64,000 nucleotides of DNA from Streptomyces zhaozhouensis (lineage in GTDB: Bacteria > Actinomycetota > Actinomycetes > Streptomycetales > Streptomycetaceae): positions 124,001-188,000 of the forward strand of contig NZ_OCNE01000012.1 of NCBI RefSeq assembly GCF_900230195.1, read 5' to 3'. Made by a program: the position numbers and the translations under genes. A model generated the notes under the pieces. It worked only from the letters and a program-made list of their open reading frames with translations. It was not told the origin of the DNA and made no database searches. This document shows, one piece after another, positions 1 through 8,157 of this stretch (the stretch's first letter is position 1; every line of letters starts with the position of its first letter).

Positions 1-171
1 GCGGCCGGCGAGGCGGTGCCCGCTGTGCAGCTCGGCCGGCTCGGGGGCGGGCGTGGGGCGCTCCTGCTCAGCCGCGTCTGTGGCCTCGCCCCGGGATCGC
101 TGTGCGTCGGGCGCCTCCGCGGCGCTCGCCGGGTCCGCCGGAGGGCTCGTTGCCGTGCTCCGTTCCGCCAC
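1..171 (-). CDS. Protein kinase-like (pseudokinase) membrane protein, 5' end only
   Basis: This is the first 57 codons of a gene that runs off the left edge. A GTG start at 171 is preceded by a good ribosome binding site (GGGGAGG, about 9 bases away). The peptide begins MAERSTATS, runs through an Ala/Pro/Glu-rich stretch and ends in LHSGHRLAGR, which resembles the entry to a serine/threonine kinase fold. In Streptomyces the gene downstream of murJ encodes a large protein with a kinase-like domain, and this start matches what I remember of that family. MurJ and a kinase-like partner are encoded together in many actinobacteria; in mycobacteria the equivalent is a fused MviN/MurJ pseudokinase that controls peptidoglycan synthesis. 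The catalytic region lies outside the window, so activity cannot be judged. Confidence 0.8.
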   Translation of the reverse strand, partial: MAERSTATSPPADPASAAEAPDAQRSRGEATDAAEQERPTPAPEPAELHSGHRLAGR

Positions 172-301
172 CGTCGCTTCCGCCTCCCCGTTTCGGGCTA
201 TCGGTCGTGGACTTCTGCCAGGTTCATTGTGCCGTTACTCCGTCACCCCGCACGACATGTGAGGGTGCCGGGAGGTTGTACGGGGGGTGGCCCCGGGATG
301 T

Positions 302-325
302 CCCGCACCACGGCGCTCGTGCGGG
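302..325 (-). terminator. Hairpin just downstream of murJ
   Basis: A 7-bp inverted repeat (CCCGCAC ... GTGCGGG, 10-base loop) lies 8 bases past the murJ stop on the minus strand. There is no T tract, which is normal for GC-rich actinobacteria. It could weaken read-through into the kinase-like gene that follows. The stem is short, so this is tentative. Confidence 0.4.
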
Positions 326-333
326 CGCCCAGC

Positions 334-2811
334 TCAGCGCCCCAGTCTGCTGCGCACCATGCCGACCAGAACCGTCATCTCCTGGATACGCATCCGACGC
401 GCCGCCAGGTAGAAGACGACCAGCATCAGCAGTCCGCCGGCGCTGAGCGCCGCCAGCGAGCCCAGCGTGCCCTGCCCGAGGGCGTCCAGCAGGAACAGCC
501 CGACCCCGCCACCGATGAGGGCGGCCGGGAGGCAGGCCCCACAGAGCCGGATGTAGGTGCGCACCACCCGGGCGCCGTCGAGGTCCACACGCATCCTGCG
601 GCGCAGCCGCCGCCAGGCGACCACCACGCCGAGGGCGTAGGCGACGCCGTAGCTGAAGGCGATGCCGGCGACCACCCAGCGGTCGGGCAGCAGCAGGAAG
701 CTCACGGTGGAGAGGACGATCCAGGCCAGCGAGACCACCACCGTGTTGTAGAACGGCGTCTTGGTGTCCTCGTAGGCGTAGAACGCGCGAAGCACGACGT
801 ACTGCGCCGAGTAGGGGATCAGGCCGATGCCGAAGGCCATCAGGATGTAGCCGAAGGACCGGGCGGTCTCGGCGCCGGCGGAGTTGAAGAGCAGCGTGCA
901 GACCGGCAGGCCAAGCGCCAGGAAGAGGAAGGCGATCGGCACGATGGCGACCGCCGAGGTGCGCAGGCCGTGCGAGAGGTCGTCGCGGACAGCCGCCGTG
1001 TCGTTGTCGGCCGCGGAGCGGGAGAGCCGGGGCAGCAGCGCCGCCATCACGGAAACGGTGATGATGGCCTGGGGCATCTGCCAGATCAGCAGCGTGCTGT
1101 TGTAGGCGGTGAAGCCGGTGCCGGGGAAGCCGGCGCGGTCGGCGTTGTCACCGGCCCAGGTGGCGAACTGGGTGACGACGATCAGCGCGGCCTGGTTGGC
1201 GAGGACGAACGCGACGGTCCACTTGGCGAGCCGGGCGGCCTTGCCGAGCCCGTGGCCGCGCCAGTCGAAGCGCGGACGGATGCGGAAGCCGGCGGCCCGC
1301 AGATAGGGCAGCATGGCGCCGGCCTGGACGATCAGCCCCAGCAGGGTGCCGATGCCGAGCAGCCGCACCCCCTCGGGGGTGATGGTGGTGACGTCCATCC
1401 CCGAGCTGCCCTGGTTGCCGTAGACCCAGAGGAACATCCCGAAGGTGAAGATGACGACGATGTTGTTGAGGACCGGGGTCCACATCATCGCGCCGAAGCG
1501 CTCGCGGGCGTTGAGGATCTGCCCCAGCACCGTGTAGACGCCGGTGAAGAAGATGGTGGGCAGGAAGTAGCGCGCGAAGGTGATGGTCAGCTCGTTGGCC
1601 GCCGGGTCGCTGGCGAACTTGGCGGTCTGCATCCGGACCAGCAGCGGCGCGGCGAGCATCCCGCCGACGACCAGCGCGGCCAGCGCGACCATGACCAGGG
1701 TCAGCAGCCGGTTGGCGTAGGCGTCGCCACCGTCCTCGTCGTCCTTCATCGCCCGCACCAGCTGGGGGACGAAGACGGAGTTGAGGCCGCCACCGATGAT
1801 CAGGAAGTAGATCATCGAGGGCAGCGCCCAGGCGACGGTGTAGGTGTCACCGAGCACGGCGGCGCCGAGCGCCGCGACGATCACCAGCTGTCGCACGAAC
1901 CCGGTGATCCGCGAGACCAGGGTGCCGGCGGCCATTATGGCGCTGGATCTCAGGATGCCGCCGGCCTTGCCGCCGCCTCCGCCCGAGGACTCGGCGGGCG
2001 TCGGGGTCGGGTCGGCCGCGGGGGCCGGAGCGGCGGCGGGCGCCGGGGGCGAGGGCGGCGGGGCCGACTCCTGGGGCGCGTACTGCTCGTGCTGGGGGTG
2101 CCGCTGCTGGGGGTGCTGGGGATGGTGTGCGTAGTGCGTCTGCTGCGGTTGCTGTGAGTGCTGCGGATAGGGCGCCGGGGCGGGCGCGGCGCCCGGGTGC
2201 TGCTGGTCGCGGAAGAGATAGGCGAACGCGTCGTCGGGTTGCGCGGGGGCCTGCTGCTGTCCGCCGTGGGGCGGATAACCGGCGGCGTTCCCGCCGTAGT
2301 GGCCGGCGTCGTACGGCGTCGGGGACGGTGGGGGCTGCTGGCCGTAGGACCCGGCGGGTGGCTCCTGCGGGTACCCGGACGTCCAGCGGGGGTCCTGGTA
2401 CTGCTGCTGTGCGGGCTGCTGCTGTGGATAGCCGCCGTGCTGTCCCTGGTGGTGCGGGGGTCCCTGGTACTGCTGGGGGTTCTGGTACTGCTGCACGTTC
2501 TGGTGCGGGGGGTGGGCGGTGCGGTCGTAGAGCGCCTCGCCCACCGGGTCCTGCGCCAGCGGGTCGCGGTCGGCGTACGGGTCGTGCCCGTAGCTGTCCG
2601 CGAGATAGGGGTCGTAGGCGCCGTGCTGCTGCTGACCGTGGTGCGCCCCGGGCTGCTGGGCGTAGGGGGAGTAGCCGGCGTGCTGGTCGTAGCCGTGGTG
2701 CGGGGGCTCCCCGTAGTGCTGGCCGCCCTGCTCGGGGCCTTGCTCCGACCAACCGGACCGGTCGCCGCCGTCCGGCGCCTGGCCGCGTTCACGGTCATAC
2801 GGCGCTTGCAT
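334..2811 (-). CDS. murJ: Lipid II flippase MurJ with long disordered N-terminus
   Basis: 825 aa. From about residue 287 the protein is a standard MurJ/MviN polytopic membrane protein of the MOP superfamily (ILRSSAIMAAGTLVSRITGF onwards, about 14 membrane segments), which moves lipid II across the membrane for peptidoglycan synthesis. The first ~285 residues are a low-complexity Gln/Pro/His/Gly/Tyr-rich tail that is presumably cytoplasmic and disordered; most bacterial MurJ proteins lack it, while streptomycete versions often carry one. The ATG at 2811 was chosen because the tail is in frame and no strong internal start precedes the membrane domain. It follows the DUF6049 gene by 37 bases on the same strand and precedes the kinase-like gene, so the three probably form an operon. 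Confidence 0.93.
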   Translation of the reverse strand: MQAPYDRERGQAPDGGDRSGWSEQGPEQGGQHYGEPPHHGYDQHAGYSPYAQQPGAHHGQQQHGAYDPYLADSYGHDPYADRDPLAQDPVGEALYDRTAHPPHQNVQQYQNPQQYQGPPHHQGQHGGYPQQQPAQQQYQDPRWTSGYPQEPPAGSYGQQPPPSPTPYDAGHYGGNAAGYPPHGGQQQAPAQPDDAFAYLFRDQQHPGAAPAPAPYPQHSQQPQQTHYAHHPQHPQQRHPQHEQYAPQESAPPPSPPAPAAAPAPAADPTPTPAESSGGGGGKAGGILRSSAIMAAGTLVSRITGFVRQLVIVAALGAAVLGDTYTVAWALPSMIYFLIIGGGLNSVFVPQLVRAMKDDEDGGDAYANRLLTLVMVALAALVVGGMLAAPLLVRMQTAKFASDPAANELTITFARYFLPTIFFTGVYTVLGQILNARERFGAMMWTPVLNNIVVIFTFGMFLWVYGNQGSSGMDVTTITPEGVRLLGIGTLLGLIVQAGAMLPYLRAAGFRIRPRFDWRGHGLGKAARLAKWTVAFVLANQAALIVVTQFATWAGDNADRAGFPGTGFTAYNSTLLIWQMPQAIITVSVMAALLPRLSRSAADNDTAAVRDDLSHGLRTSAVAIVPIAFLFLALGLPVCTLLFNSAGAETARSFGYILMAFGIGLIPYSAQYVVLRAFYAYEDTKTPFYNTVVVSLAWIVLSTVSFLLLPDRWVVAGIAFSYGVAYALGVVVAWRRLRRRMRVDLDGARVVRTYIRLCGACLPAALIGGGVGLFLLDALGQGTLGSLAALSAGGLLMLVVFYLAARRMRIQEMTVLVGMVRSRLGR

Positions 2812-2848
2812 CGCTACCCCACCTTAGGTTCACGGTCCGGACTCCGGC

Positions 2849-5131
2849 TCACTCGTCGGAGTCCAGAGTCTCACCCCTGGGCGGGGTACCGGTGTTGACG
2901 CTGCTGGTGTCGGCGGAGCTCTCACCCGCCGGGGCGTCGTCCTCGGAGGTGGCGCCCTCGCGGGCGGCTCGCTTGCGCTGCGTGTACATCCTGATCCCGG
3001 CGAGTACGACCAGCAGCAGACCGCCGGCGATCACCATCAGCACGGCGGAGGTGATCGAGGTGACGTCGGCCTGGAAGCGCATCGGCTCCCCGTACGCCTT
3101 CTCGTCCTCGGTGCTGAAGAGCCGGGCCTCCAGGAAGGTGCGACCGTTGGCCCGCGCGGTGGTGGAGAACTTCACCGTCTGGCTGTGCCCGCCGCCGACG
3201 GCGATCTGCTGGGTCTCGCTGACCTCCAGACCGAGCCTGCGGCTGGAGGTCAGTCGCAGCTCCAGCCCCTTGACGTCCTGGACCAGGTTGTTCTCGACCG
3301 TCACGGGGATGGTCGCGCTGCGTCCCGAGAGGGTGATCGGCGACTTCTGGATGATGCGGACCCGGCCGGTGAGGTCCTCCAGGCCGTTCTGCACGGTGAA
3401 GCGGTAGGCGGCGGCGTCCGACTCGTGACCGCGCCACGAGGTGGACATCTCGCGGCGGATGGCGTTGCCGAACGGCGGCTCGACGCGGTCGGGCGCGGTG
3501 AGGATGACCGTGAAGTCCTCCAGCGTCCGCTGCGTCTCGCGCATGGTCTGGAAGGCGCTGGTGGGCAGCTCCTGCTGGCGCAGCCGGGAGGGGTACTCGT
3601 CCGAGCTCGGCACCCTCTGGTTGGCGGCCGGGTCCGGCTGGGCGGAGGCGGTCGCGCTCAGGTTCTCGAACGAGACCCAGTCGGCCTGCTCCTGGGCGGC
3701 CCGGATGGCGTCCGCCATCGCCTGCGCCTGGTCGCCGGTCGGCATCCGCTGGGGGGCGAGCAGCAGGTTCCGCTCGCCGGCGCGCTCCTCGCCGGCGATG
3801 GCGTAGGTCTGGGCGAGCAACTGCTGGCGGGACAGGGTGGCGTTGCTGGTGCCGCTCATGTCCTCGGTGAAGAGGCCGGAGAGCACGGCGTCGGCGACGA
3901 CCGCCGTGTTGCCGTCACCGATCGGGCGGGCGGCGGAGGGAGTGTGGGCGAGACCTCCGTCGCGGAGGCTGTCGCTCCGGGCGATCACGTGGTGGGCGCC
4001 GGCCGAGGTGGCGACGGAGACGATCGAGGGGTCGATGGCGCCCTCGACGGGCCACGCGAAGTCGGTCGTCGGCTCGACCTTCAGCACCGAGTCGACGGTG
4101 AGGGCCGCGGTCTCGGTCGCCGTGGCCAGTTGCCGCAGCGCGCCCTGGACCTCACGCCCCTGGTGGGCGAGGGAGGCGAGGTCGGGGTCGCCGAAGGGGA
4201 GGGCCACCACCTCGTCGTCGCGGACCGCCTCCTGGAGGGCGCCGAGCCACTCCCTGGCCTCCCGCTGTCCGTTGCCGGCGACCAGTTCGTCGCCCTCGTA
4301 GACCTGGTACTCCTCCACCATCGCGTCCACCGAGGCGAGAAGGTCCGGGTCGATCACCCAGGTCACCGGGAGGTCGGCCCCGAGCTCCACCAGCCGGTGG
4401 AGCCGGCCGCCGGGGGAGATCTCCTCCAGCAGCGAGCCGTCCCGGAACGTCGGGGTCTGCTCCTCGTTGGCGCCGGTCTGCGCGGTGAGATGGGTCCGGG
4501 AGATCAACGGCCACAGGACGGTGAGCCTGGTGCCGTCGCCGGGGGAGTCGCCCCAGGGGAGCAGGGTGCGGCCGATGCCGAGGATCTGGTCCCACTGGCG
4601 GTCCTCGGTCTGCCCGGTGAGCGCGACGCCGACCTGGTAGACCCCGTCGGGGCCGAGGGAGAGCGCGGAGACCGGCACCTCCAGGGAGAAGGTGGCGGAC
4701 ATGCCCGGCCGGACCGTGCCGATGTCCTGGCCGTGGCCGATCACTATGGGCCCGTCGGCCTCGGTGTGGAACTCCGTGCGGGCCATCGCCTCGTCGATGG
4801 CGCCCCTGCCCTCCAGCGCGACGCCCTGGCGGGCCGCGACGGAGCTGTCGAGGATGTCGGTGCCGCCCTCGTTGGTGACCGTTCCCCGGAGGGTGAGGGT
4901 GTCGTCCGCGTCGGGGGCCTCCGGCGTGACCTCGGTGAGGGAGACCGTGGCGGTCAGCGAACCGGTGCCGATCTCGGTCGGGGCCGCGTGCGCCGCCGGC
5001 AGCCCGGTCGACACGGCGGTGGCCAACAGCGCCGCGAACAGTCCGAAAAGCCTGCGCCCGCGACGCCCCAAGAGCCCTCCGTGCCGGCTGGCACCGGAGC
5101 GGGACGATGGTGTCTCCGCCATCTCTGGCAC
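2849..5131 (-). CDS. DUF6049 family secreted, membrane-anchored protein
   Basis: 760 aa. It has an N-terminal signal peptide (basic start, hydrophobic LFGLFAALLATAVSTGLPA, cleavage near AHA-AP), a long extracytoplasmic region, and one C-terminal membrane helix (about residues 700-720, VLMVIAGGLLLVVLAGI) followed by a basic cytoplasmic tail. The extracellular part looks like beta-sandwich modules (SLTATVSLTEVTPEAPD near the N-terminus, a NEW-like segment near PITLSGRSATIPVTVENN). Function is unknown. Its constant position next to murJ in streptomycetes suggests a role in the cell envelope. The start is GTG at 5131, with AAGGA upstream; an ATG at codon 4 is possible. The gene is divergent from cca across 169 bp. 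Confidence 0.85.
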   Translation of the reverse strand: MPEMAETPSSRSGASRHGGLLGRRGRRLFGLFAALLATAVSTGLPAAHAAPTEIGTGSLTATVSLTEVTPEAPDADDTLTLRGTVTNEGGTDILDSSVAARQGVALEGRGAIDEAMARTEFHTEADGPIVIGHGQDIGTVRPGMSATFSLEVPVSALSLGPDGVYQVGVALTGQTEDRQWDQILGIGRTLLPWGDSPGDGTRLTVLWPLISRTHLTAQTGANEEQTPTFRDGSLLEEISPGGRLHRLVELGADLPVTWVIDPDLLASVDAMVEEYQVYEGDELVAGNGQREAREWLGALQEAVRDDEVVALPFGDPDLASLAHQGREVQGALRQLATATETAALTVDSVLKVEPTTDFAWPVEGAIDPSIVSVATSAGAHHVIARSDSLRDGGLAHTPSAARPIGDGNTAVVADAVLSGLFTEDMSGTSNATLSRQQLLAQTYAIAGEERAGERNLLLAPQRMPTGDQAQAMADAIRAAQEQADWVSFENLSATASAQPDPAANQRVPSSDEYPSRLRQQELPTSAFQTMRETQRTLEDFTVILTAPDRVEPPFGNAIRREMSTSWRGHESDAAAYRFTVQNGLEDLTGRVRIIQKSPITLSGRSATIPVTVENNLVQDVKGLELRLTSSRRLGLEVSETQQIAVGGGHSQTVKFSTTARANGRTFLEARLFSTEDEKAYGEPMRFQADVTSITSAVLMVIAGGLLLVVLAGIRMYTQRKRAAREGATSEDDAPAGESSADTSSVNTGTPPRGETLDSDE

Positions 5132-5300
5132 GCGTCAGCCCCGTTCCTTCTCGTCCCCGGCTGCCCCGGGGTCCGTCCCCCAGCCCTCAACGCGCCTTCA
5201 TGGTAACGATGATCGAGACGTGCGATCGCCAGGGAGTGCGGTGCCCGACCGCCCCCCGGTCACGGTGGGCGGTGAGCCGGGGCACGTACCCTGTGCTGTT

Positions 5301-6791
5301 GTGCCGAACGACAGGAAAGACAGCAACGTCCGCCATGCCGCACCCGAGCTGAGCCAGGCGCAACGGCGGGCCGTGGGAGAGCTGCTGCGGGTCTCCCCCA
5401 TCGCCGACGATCTCGCCACCCGCTTCGCGGAGGCCGGGTACACGCTGGTTCTGGTGGGGGGTTCGGTACGCGACGCGCTTCTCGGACGACTGGGCAACGA
5501 CCTCGACTTCACCACGGACGCGCGCCCTCAGGAGGTGCTGCGGCTGGTGCGCCCCTGGGCCGACGCCGTCTGGGACGTGGGGATCGCGTTCGGCACGGTG
5601 GGCTGCCGCAAACGCGCCCCCGAGGGAGACGACGGCGCCGAGCGCCGCGACTACCAGTTGGAGATCACCACCTATCGCTCGGAGGCGTACGACCGGGACT
5701 CCCGCAAGCCGGAGGTCGTCTACGGCGACTCGCTCGAAGAGGATCTGCGGCGCCGTGACTTCACCGTCAATGCGATGGGGGTGGCGCTTCCGCAGAAGGA
5801 GTTCGTCGACCCGCACAACGGGTTGAACGACCTCGCCCAGCGGATGCTGCGCACACCGGGCACGCCGGAGGAGTCGTTCTCCGACGATCCGCTGCGGATG
5901 ATGCGGGCGGCCAGGTTCGCCGCCCAGTTGGGCTTCTCCGTGACCGCGCCCGTGCGGCAGGCGATGAAGGACATGGCCGAGCGGATCGACATCGTCTCCG
6001 CCGAGCGGGTGCGCGACGAGCTGAACAAGCTGCTGCTCAGCCCCGACCCTCGCCGGGGGATCACCTTGCTGGTGGAGACCGGGCTGGCGGAGCGGGTGCT
6101 GCCCGAGATTCCCGCGCTGCGGCTGGAGCGCGACGAGCACCACCGGCACAAGGACGTGTACGAGCACAGCCTGACCGTGCTGGAGCAGGCCATCGACCTG
6201 GAGGAGGACGGGCCCGACCTGGTGCTGCGGTTGGCGGCGCTGCTCCACGACATCGGTAAGCCCAAGACGCGCCGGTTCGAGGGCGACGGACGGGTCTCGT
6301 TCCACCACCACGAGATCGTCGGGGCCAAGCTCACCAAGCAGCGGATGACTCGGCTCAAGTACCCCAACGAACTGGTCAAGGACGTCTCACGACTCGTCGA
6401 GCTGCATCTGAGGTTCCACGGCTACGGGACCGGGGAGTGGACCGACTCGGCCGTGCGTCGCTATGTGCGCGACGCGGGGCCGCTGTTGGACCGGCTGCAC
6501 AAGCTCACGCGTTCTGACTGCACCACGCGGAACAAGAAGAAGGCCCAGGCGCTCTCCCGGGCCTACGACGGCCTGGAGGAACGGATCGAGCGGCTCAAGG
6601 AACAGGAGGAACTTGACGCCATTCGCCCCGATCTCAACGGCAATGACGTCATGGAGATCCTTGGCCTTCCGCCGGGGCCCCAGGTCGGCCGGGCCTACCG
6701 CTTTCTTCTGGAGCTGCGGCTGGAGAAGGGCCCGCTGGGGCGTGAGGCCGCCGAGGCGGCGCTCCGCGAGTGGTGGGCCGAGCAGAGCTGA
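5301..6791 (+). CDS. cca: CCA tRNA nucleotidyltransferase
   Basis: 496 aa. It adds or repairs the 3'-CCA end of tRNAs using CTP and ATP. The class II polymerase head is clear near residues 50-75 (GGSVRDALLG followed by the metal-binding DLDF), then the RRDFTVNAM motif and the SDDPLRMMRAARF motif. A C-terminal HD phosphohydrolase-type domain follows (LLHDIGKPKTRRF, with HHH downstream). The start is the GTG at 5301, which gives the N-terminus seen in Streptomyces homologues; the reading frame stays open far upstream but has no coding sense there. No Shine-Dalgarno is visible, and a -10-like TACCCT ends about 8 bases before the GTG, so the message may be leaderless. It converges on the MFS gene with a 10-bp gap. 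Confidence 0.93.
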   Translation: MPNDRKDSNVRHAAPELSQAQRRAVGELLRVSPIADDLATRFAEAGYTLVLVGGSVRDALLGRLGNDLDFTTDARPQEVLRLVRPWADAVWDVGIAFGTVGCRKRAPEGDDGAERRDYQLEITTYRSEAYDRDSRKPEVVYGDSLEEDLRRRDFTVNAMGVALPQKEFVDPHNGLNDLAQRMLRTPGTPEESFSDDPLRMMRAARFAAQLGFSVTAPVRQAMKDMAERIDIVSAERVRDELNKLLLSPDPRRGITLLVETGLAERVLPEIPALRLERDEHHRHKDVYEHSLTVLEQAIDLEEDGPDLVLRLAALLHDIGKPKTRRFEGDGRVSFHHHEIVGAKLTKQRMTRLKYPNELVKDVSRLVELHLRFHGYGTGEWTDSAVRRYVRDAGPLLDRLHKLTRSDCTTRNKKKAQALSRAYDGLEERIERLKEQEELDAIRPDLNGNDVMEILGLPPGPQVGRAYRFLLELRLEKGPLGREAAEAALREWWAEQS

Positions 6792-6801
6792 GCGAAGGAA
6801 C

Positions 6802-8157
6802 TCAGCTCACCGCCGGGGTGTCGTCCGTCGCCGTTTCACGTGAAGCCGCTGTTTCACGTGAAACAGTGCGTCGCCGCAGCCGGTGGATCAGCGCGGCGGT
6901 CAGCAGATAGACCCCGGAGACGAGACAGAGCAACGCCGGGGAGCGGCCCTCCGGGGGCAGTATCAGGGCGGCCACCCCGGCGGCGCCCACGAAGGCGATG
7001 TTGTACAGCATGTCGTAGAGCGCGAAGACACGCCCTCGGAAGGTGTCGGAGACCGACGACTGCACCACCGTGTCCGTGACGATCTTGGCGCTCTGCGAGA
7101 CGAATCCCAGCACAAAGGCGGCCACCAACATGGGGGCGGGCTGGAACGAGAGCCCAAGGGCCGGCACCAGCACGGCCGCCGACAGCGCGCAGCAGACGTA
7201 CCAACCGAGCTGTCCCAGTCGGGTCACCAGCCAGGGGGTCAGCACCGCGGCGACGAAGAAGCCCGCCCCCGAGACGCCGACGGCCACGCCGAGCAGGGCC
7301 ACGCCCTCGTCCCCGCCGTCGTCCCAGGAGTAGCGGCAGAGCATCAGCACGGTCACCAGCAGGGCGCCGTAGCTGAAGCGCATCATCCCGACACCGGCCA
7401 GTGCTCCGGCGGCGGTGCGCCGTCGGCCGAGGTGCCGGAGCCCACCGAGCAACCCTCGGCCCGTGGCCACGAGGGCCGCGCGCAGGTCATGCGCGAGGGC
7501 ATCGTCGTCGGGACCCAACTGATTCCGGCCCATCCGCAGCGCGGAGAGCCCGGCGAGCAGATAGACGACGGCGGCCAGCAGCAGCGCTAACGTGTCCTGA
7601 GCGCCCTGGCTGTTGGCGAGTAGCTGAACGACAAACGCCCCGCCACCGCCGACCGTGGCGGCCAGTGTGCCGGCCGTCGGAGAGAGGGAGTTGGCCACGA
7701 CCAACTGCTCGCGGTCGACGACTCGGGGAAGGGCGGCCGAGAGCCCGGCCAGGATGAAGCGGTTGACCGCCGTCACCAGCAGGGCGGACAGATAGAAGAG
7801 CCAGTCCGGGGCGCCGCCGAGGATCAGGGTGCAGGAGGCGGTGACCAGTCCGCAGCGCAGCAGGTTCCCGTAGAAGAGCACCTGTCGTCGGCGCCAGCGA
7901 TCCAGAAGCACCCCGGCGAACGGGCCCAACAGGGAGTAGGGCAGCAGCAGCACCGCCATGGCCGCCGCGATGTCGCCCGGGCTGGTCTCCTGCTCGGGAG
8001 CGAAGACCACATAGGTGGCCAGGCCGATCTGGAAGACGCCGTCGGCGAACTGGGAGAGCAGCCGGACCGTCAGCAGTCGGCGGAAGCCGGTGCCGCGGAG
8101 CAGTCCCCGCAGTTCCCGGACGACGGTGGCGCGCGCGGGCTGGGATTCAGGTTTCAC
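6802..8157 (-). CDS. MFS transporter (MFS_3-like exporter) containing a TTA codon
   Basis: 451 aa with about 12 membrane segments, the loop motif LLDRWRRRQVLFYGN after helix 2, and a charged C-terminal tail. The family exports small molecules; the substrate is unknown. The GTG start at 8157 lies inside a parS site, and the first 11 bases overlap the end of the upstream glycosyltransferase gene, so translation is probably coupled. Two more parS-like sites lie inside the 3' end, where they are translated as VSRET and ASRET. Codon 190 (7588-7590) is TTA, the rare leucine codon read by the bldA tRNA in Streptomyces, which suggests expression late in development. Confidence 0.88.
   Translation of the reverse strand: MKPESQPARATVVRELRGLLRGTGFRRLLTVRLLSQFADGVFQIGLATYVVFAPEQETSPGDIAAAMAVLLLPYSLLGPFAGVLLDRWRRRQVLFYGNLLRCGLVTASCTLILGGAPDWLFYLSALLVTAVNRFILAGLSAALPRVVDREQLVVANSLSPTAGTLAATVGGGGAFVVQLLANSQGAQDTLALLLAAVVYLLAGLSALRMGRNQLGPDDDALAHDLRAALVATGRGLLGGLRHLGRRRTAAGALAGVGMMRFSYGALLVTVLMLCRYSWDDGGDEGVALLGVAVGVSGAGFFVAAVLTPWLVTRLGQLGWYVCCALSAAVLVPALGLSFQPAPMLVAAFVLGFVSQSAKIVTDTVVQSSVSDTFRGRVFALYDMLYNIAFVGAAGVAALILPPEGRSPALLCLVSGVYLLTAALIHRLRRRTVSRETAASRETATDDTPAVS
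6833..6846. other. parS-like ParB binding site (one mismatch)
   Basis: GTTTCACGTGAAGC differs at one position from the Streptomyces parS palindrome GTTTCACGTGAAAC. It lies in the 3' end of the MFS gene, 18 bp centre-to-centre from a perfect site. ParB spreads from such sites near oriC to organise chromosomes for segregation during sporulation. Confidence 0.75.
6850..6865. other. parS site, perfect 16-bp palindrome
   Basis: TGTTTCACGTGAAACA is a perfect palindrome that matches the ParB consensus. It is embedded in the MFS coding sequence, where it encodes VSRET. Confidence 0.92.

Noticed and set aside
16..2157. Open frame of 713 codons on the plus strand opposite murJ
   Set aside because: It is a shadow of the GC-rich murJ gene; its product is low-complexity Arg/Gly/Val and has no family match, while murJ on the other strand is unmistakable.
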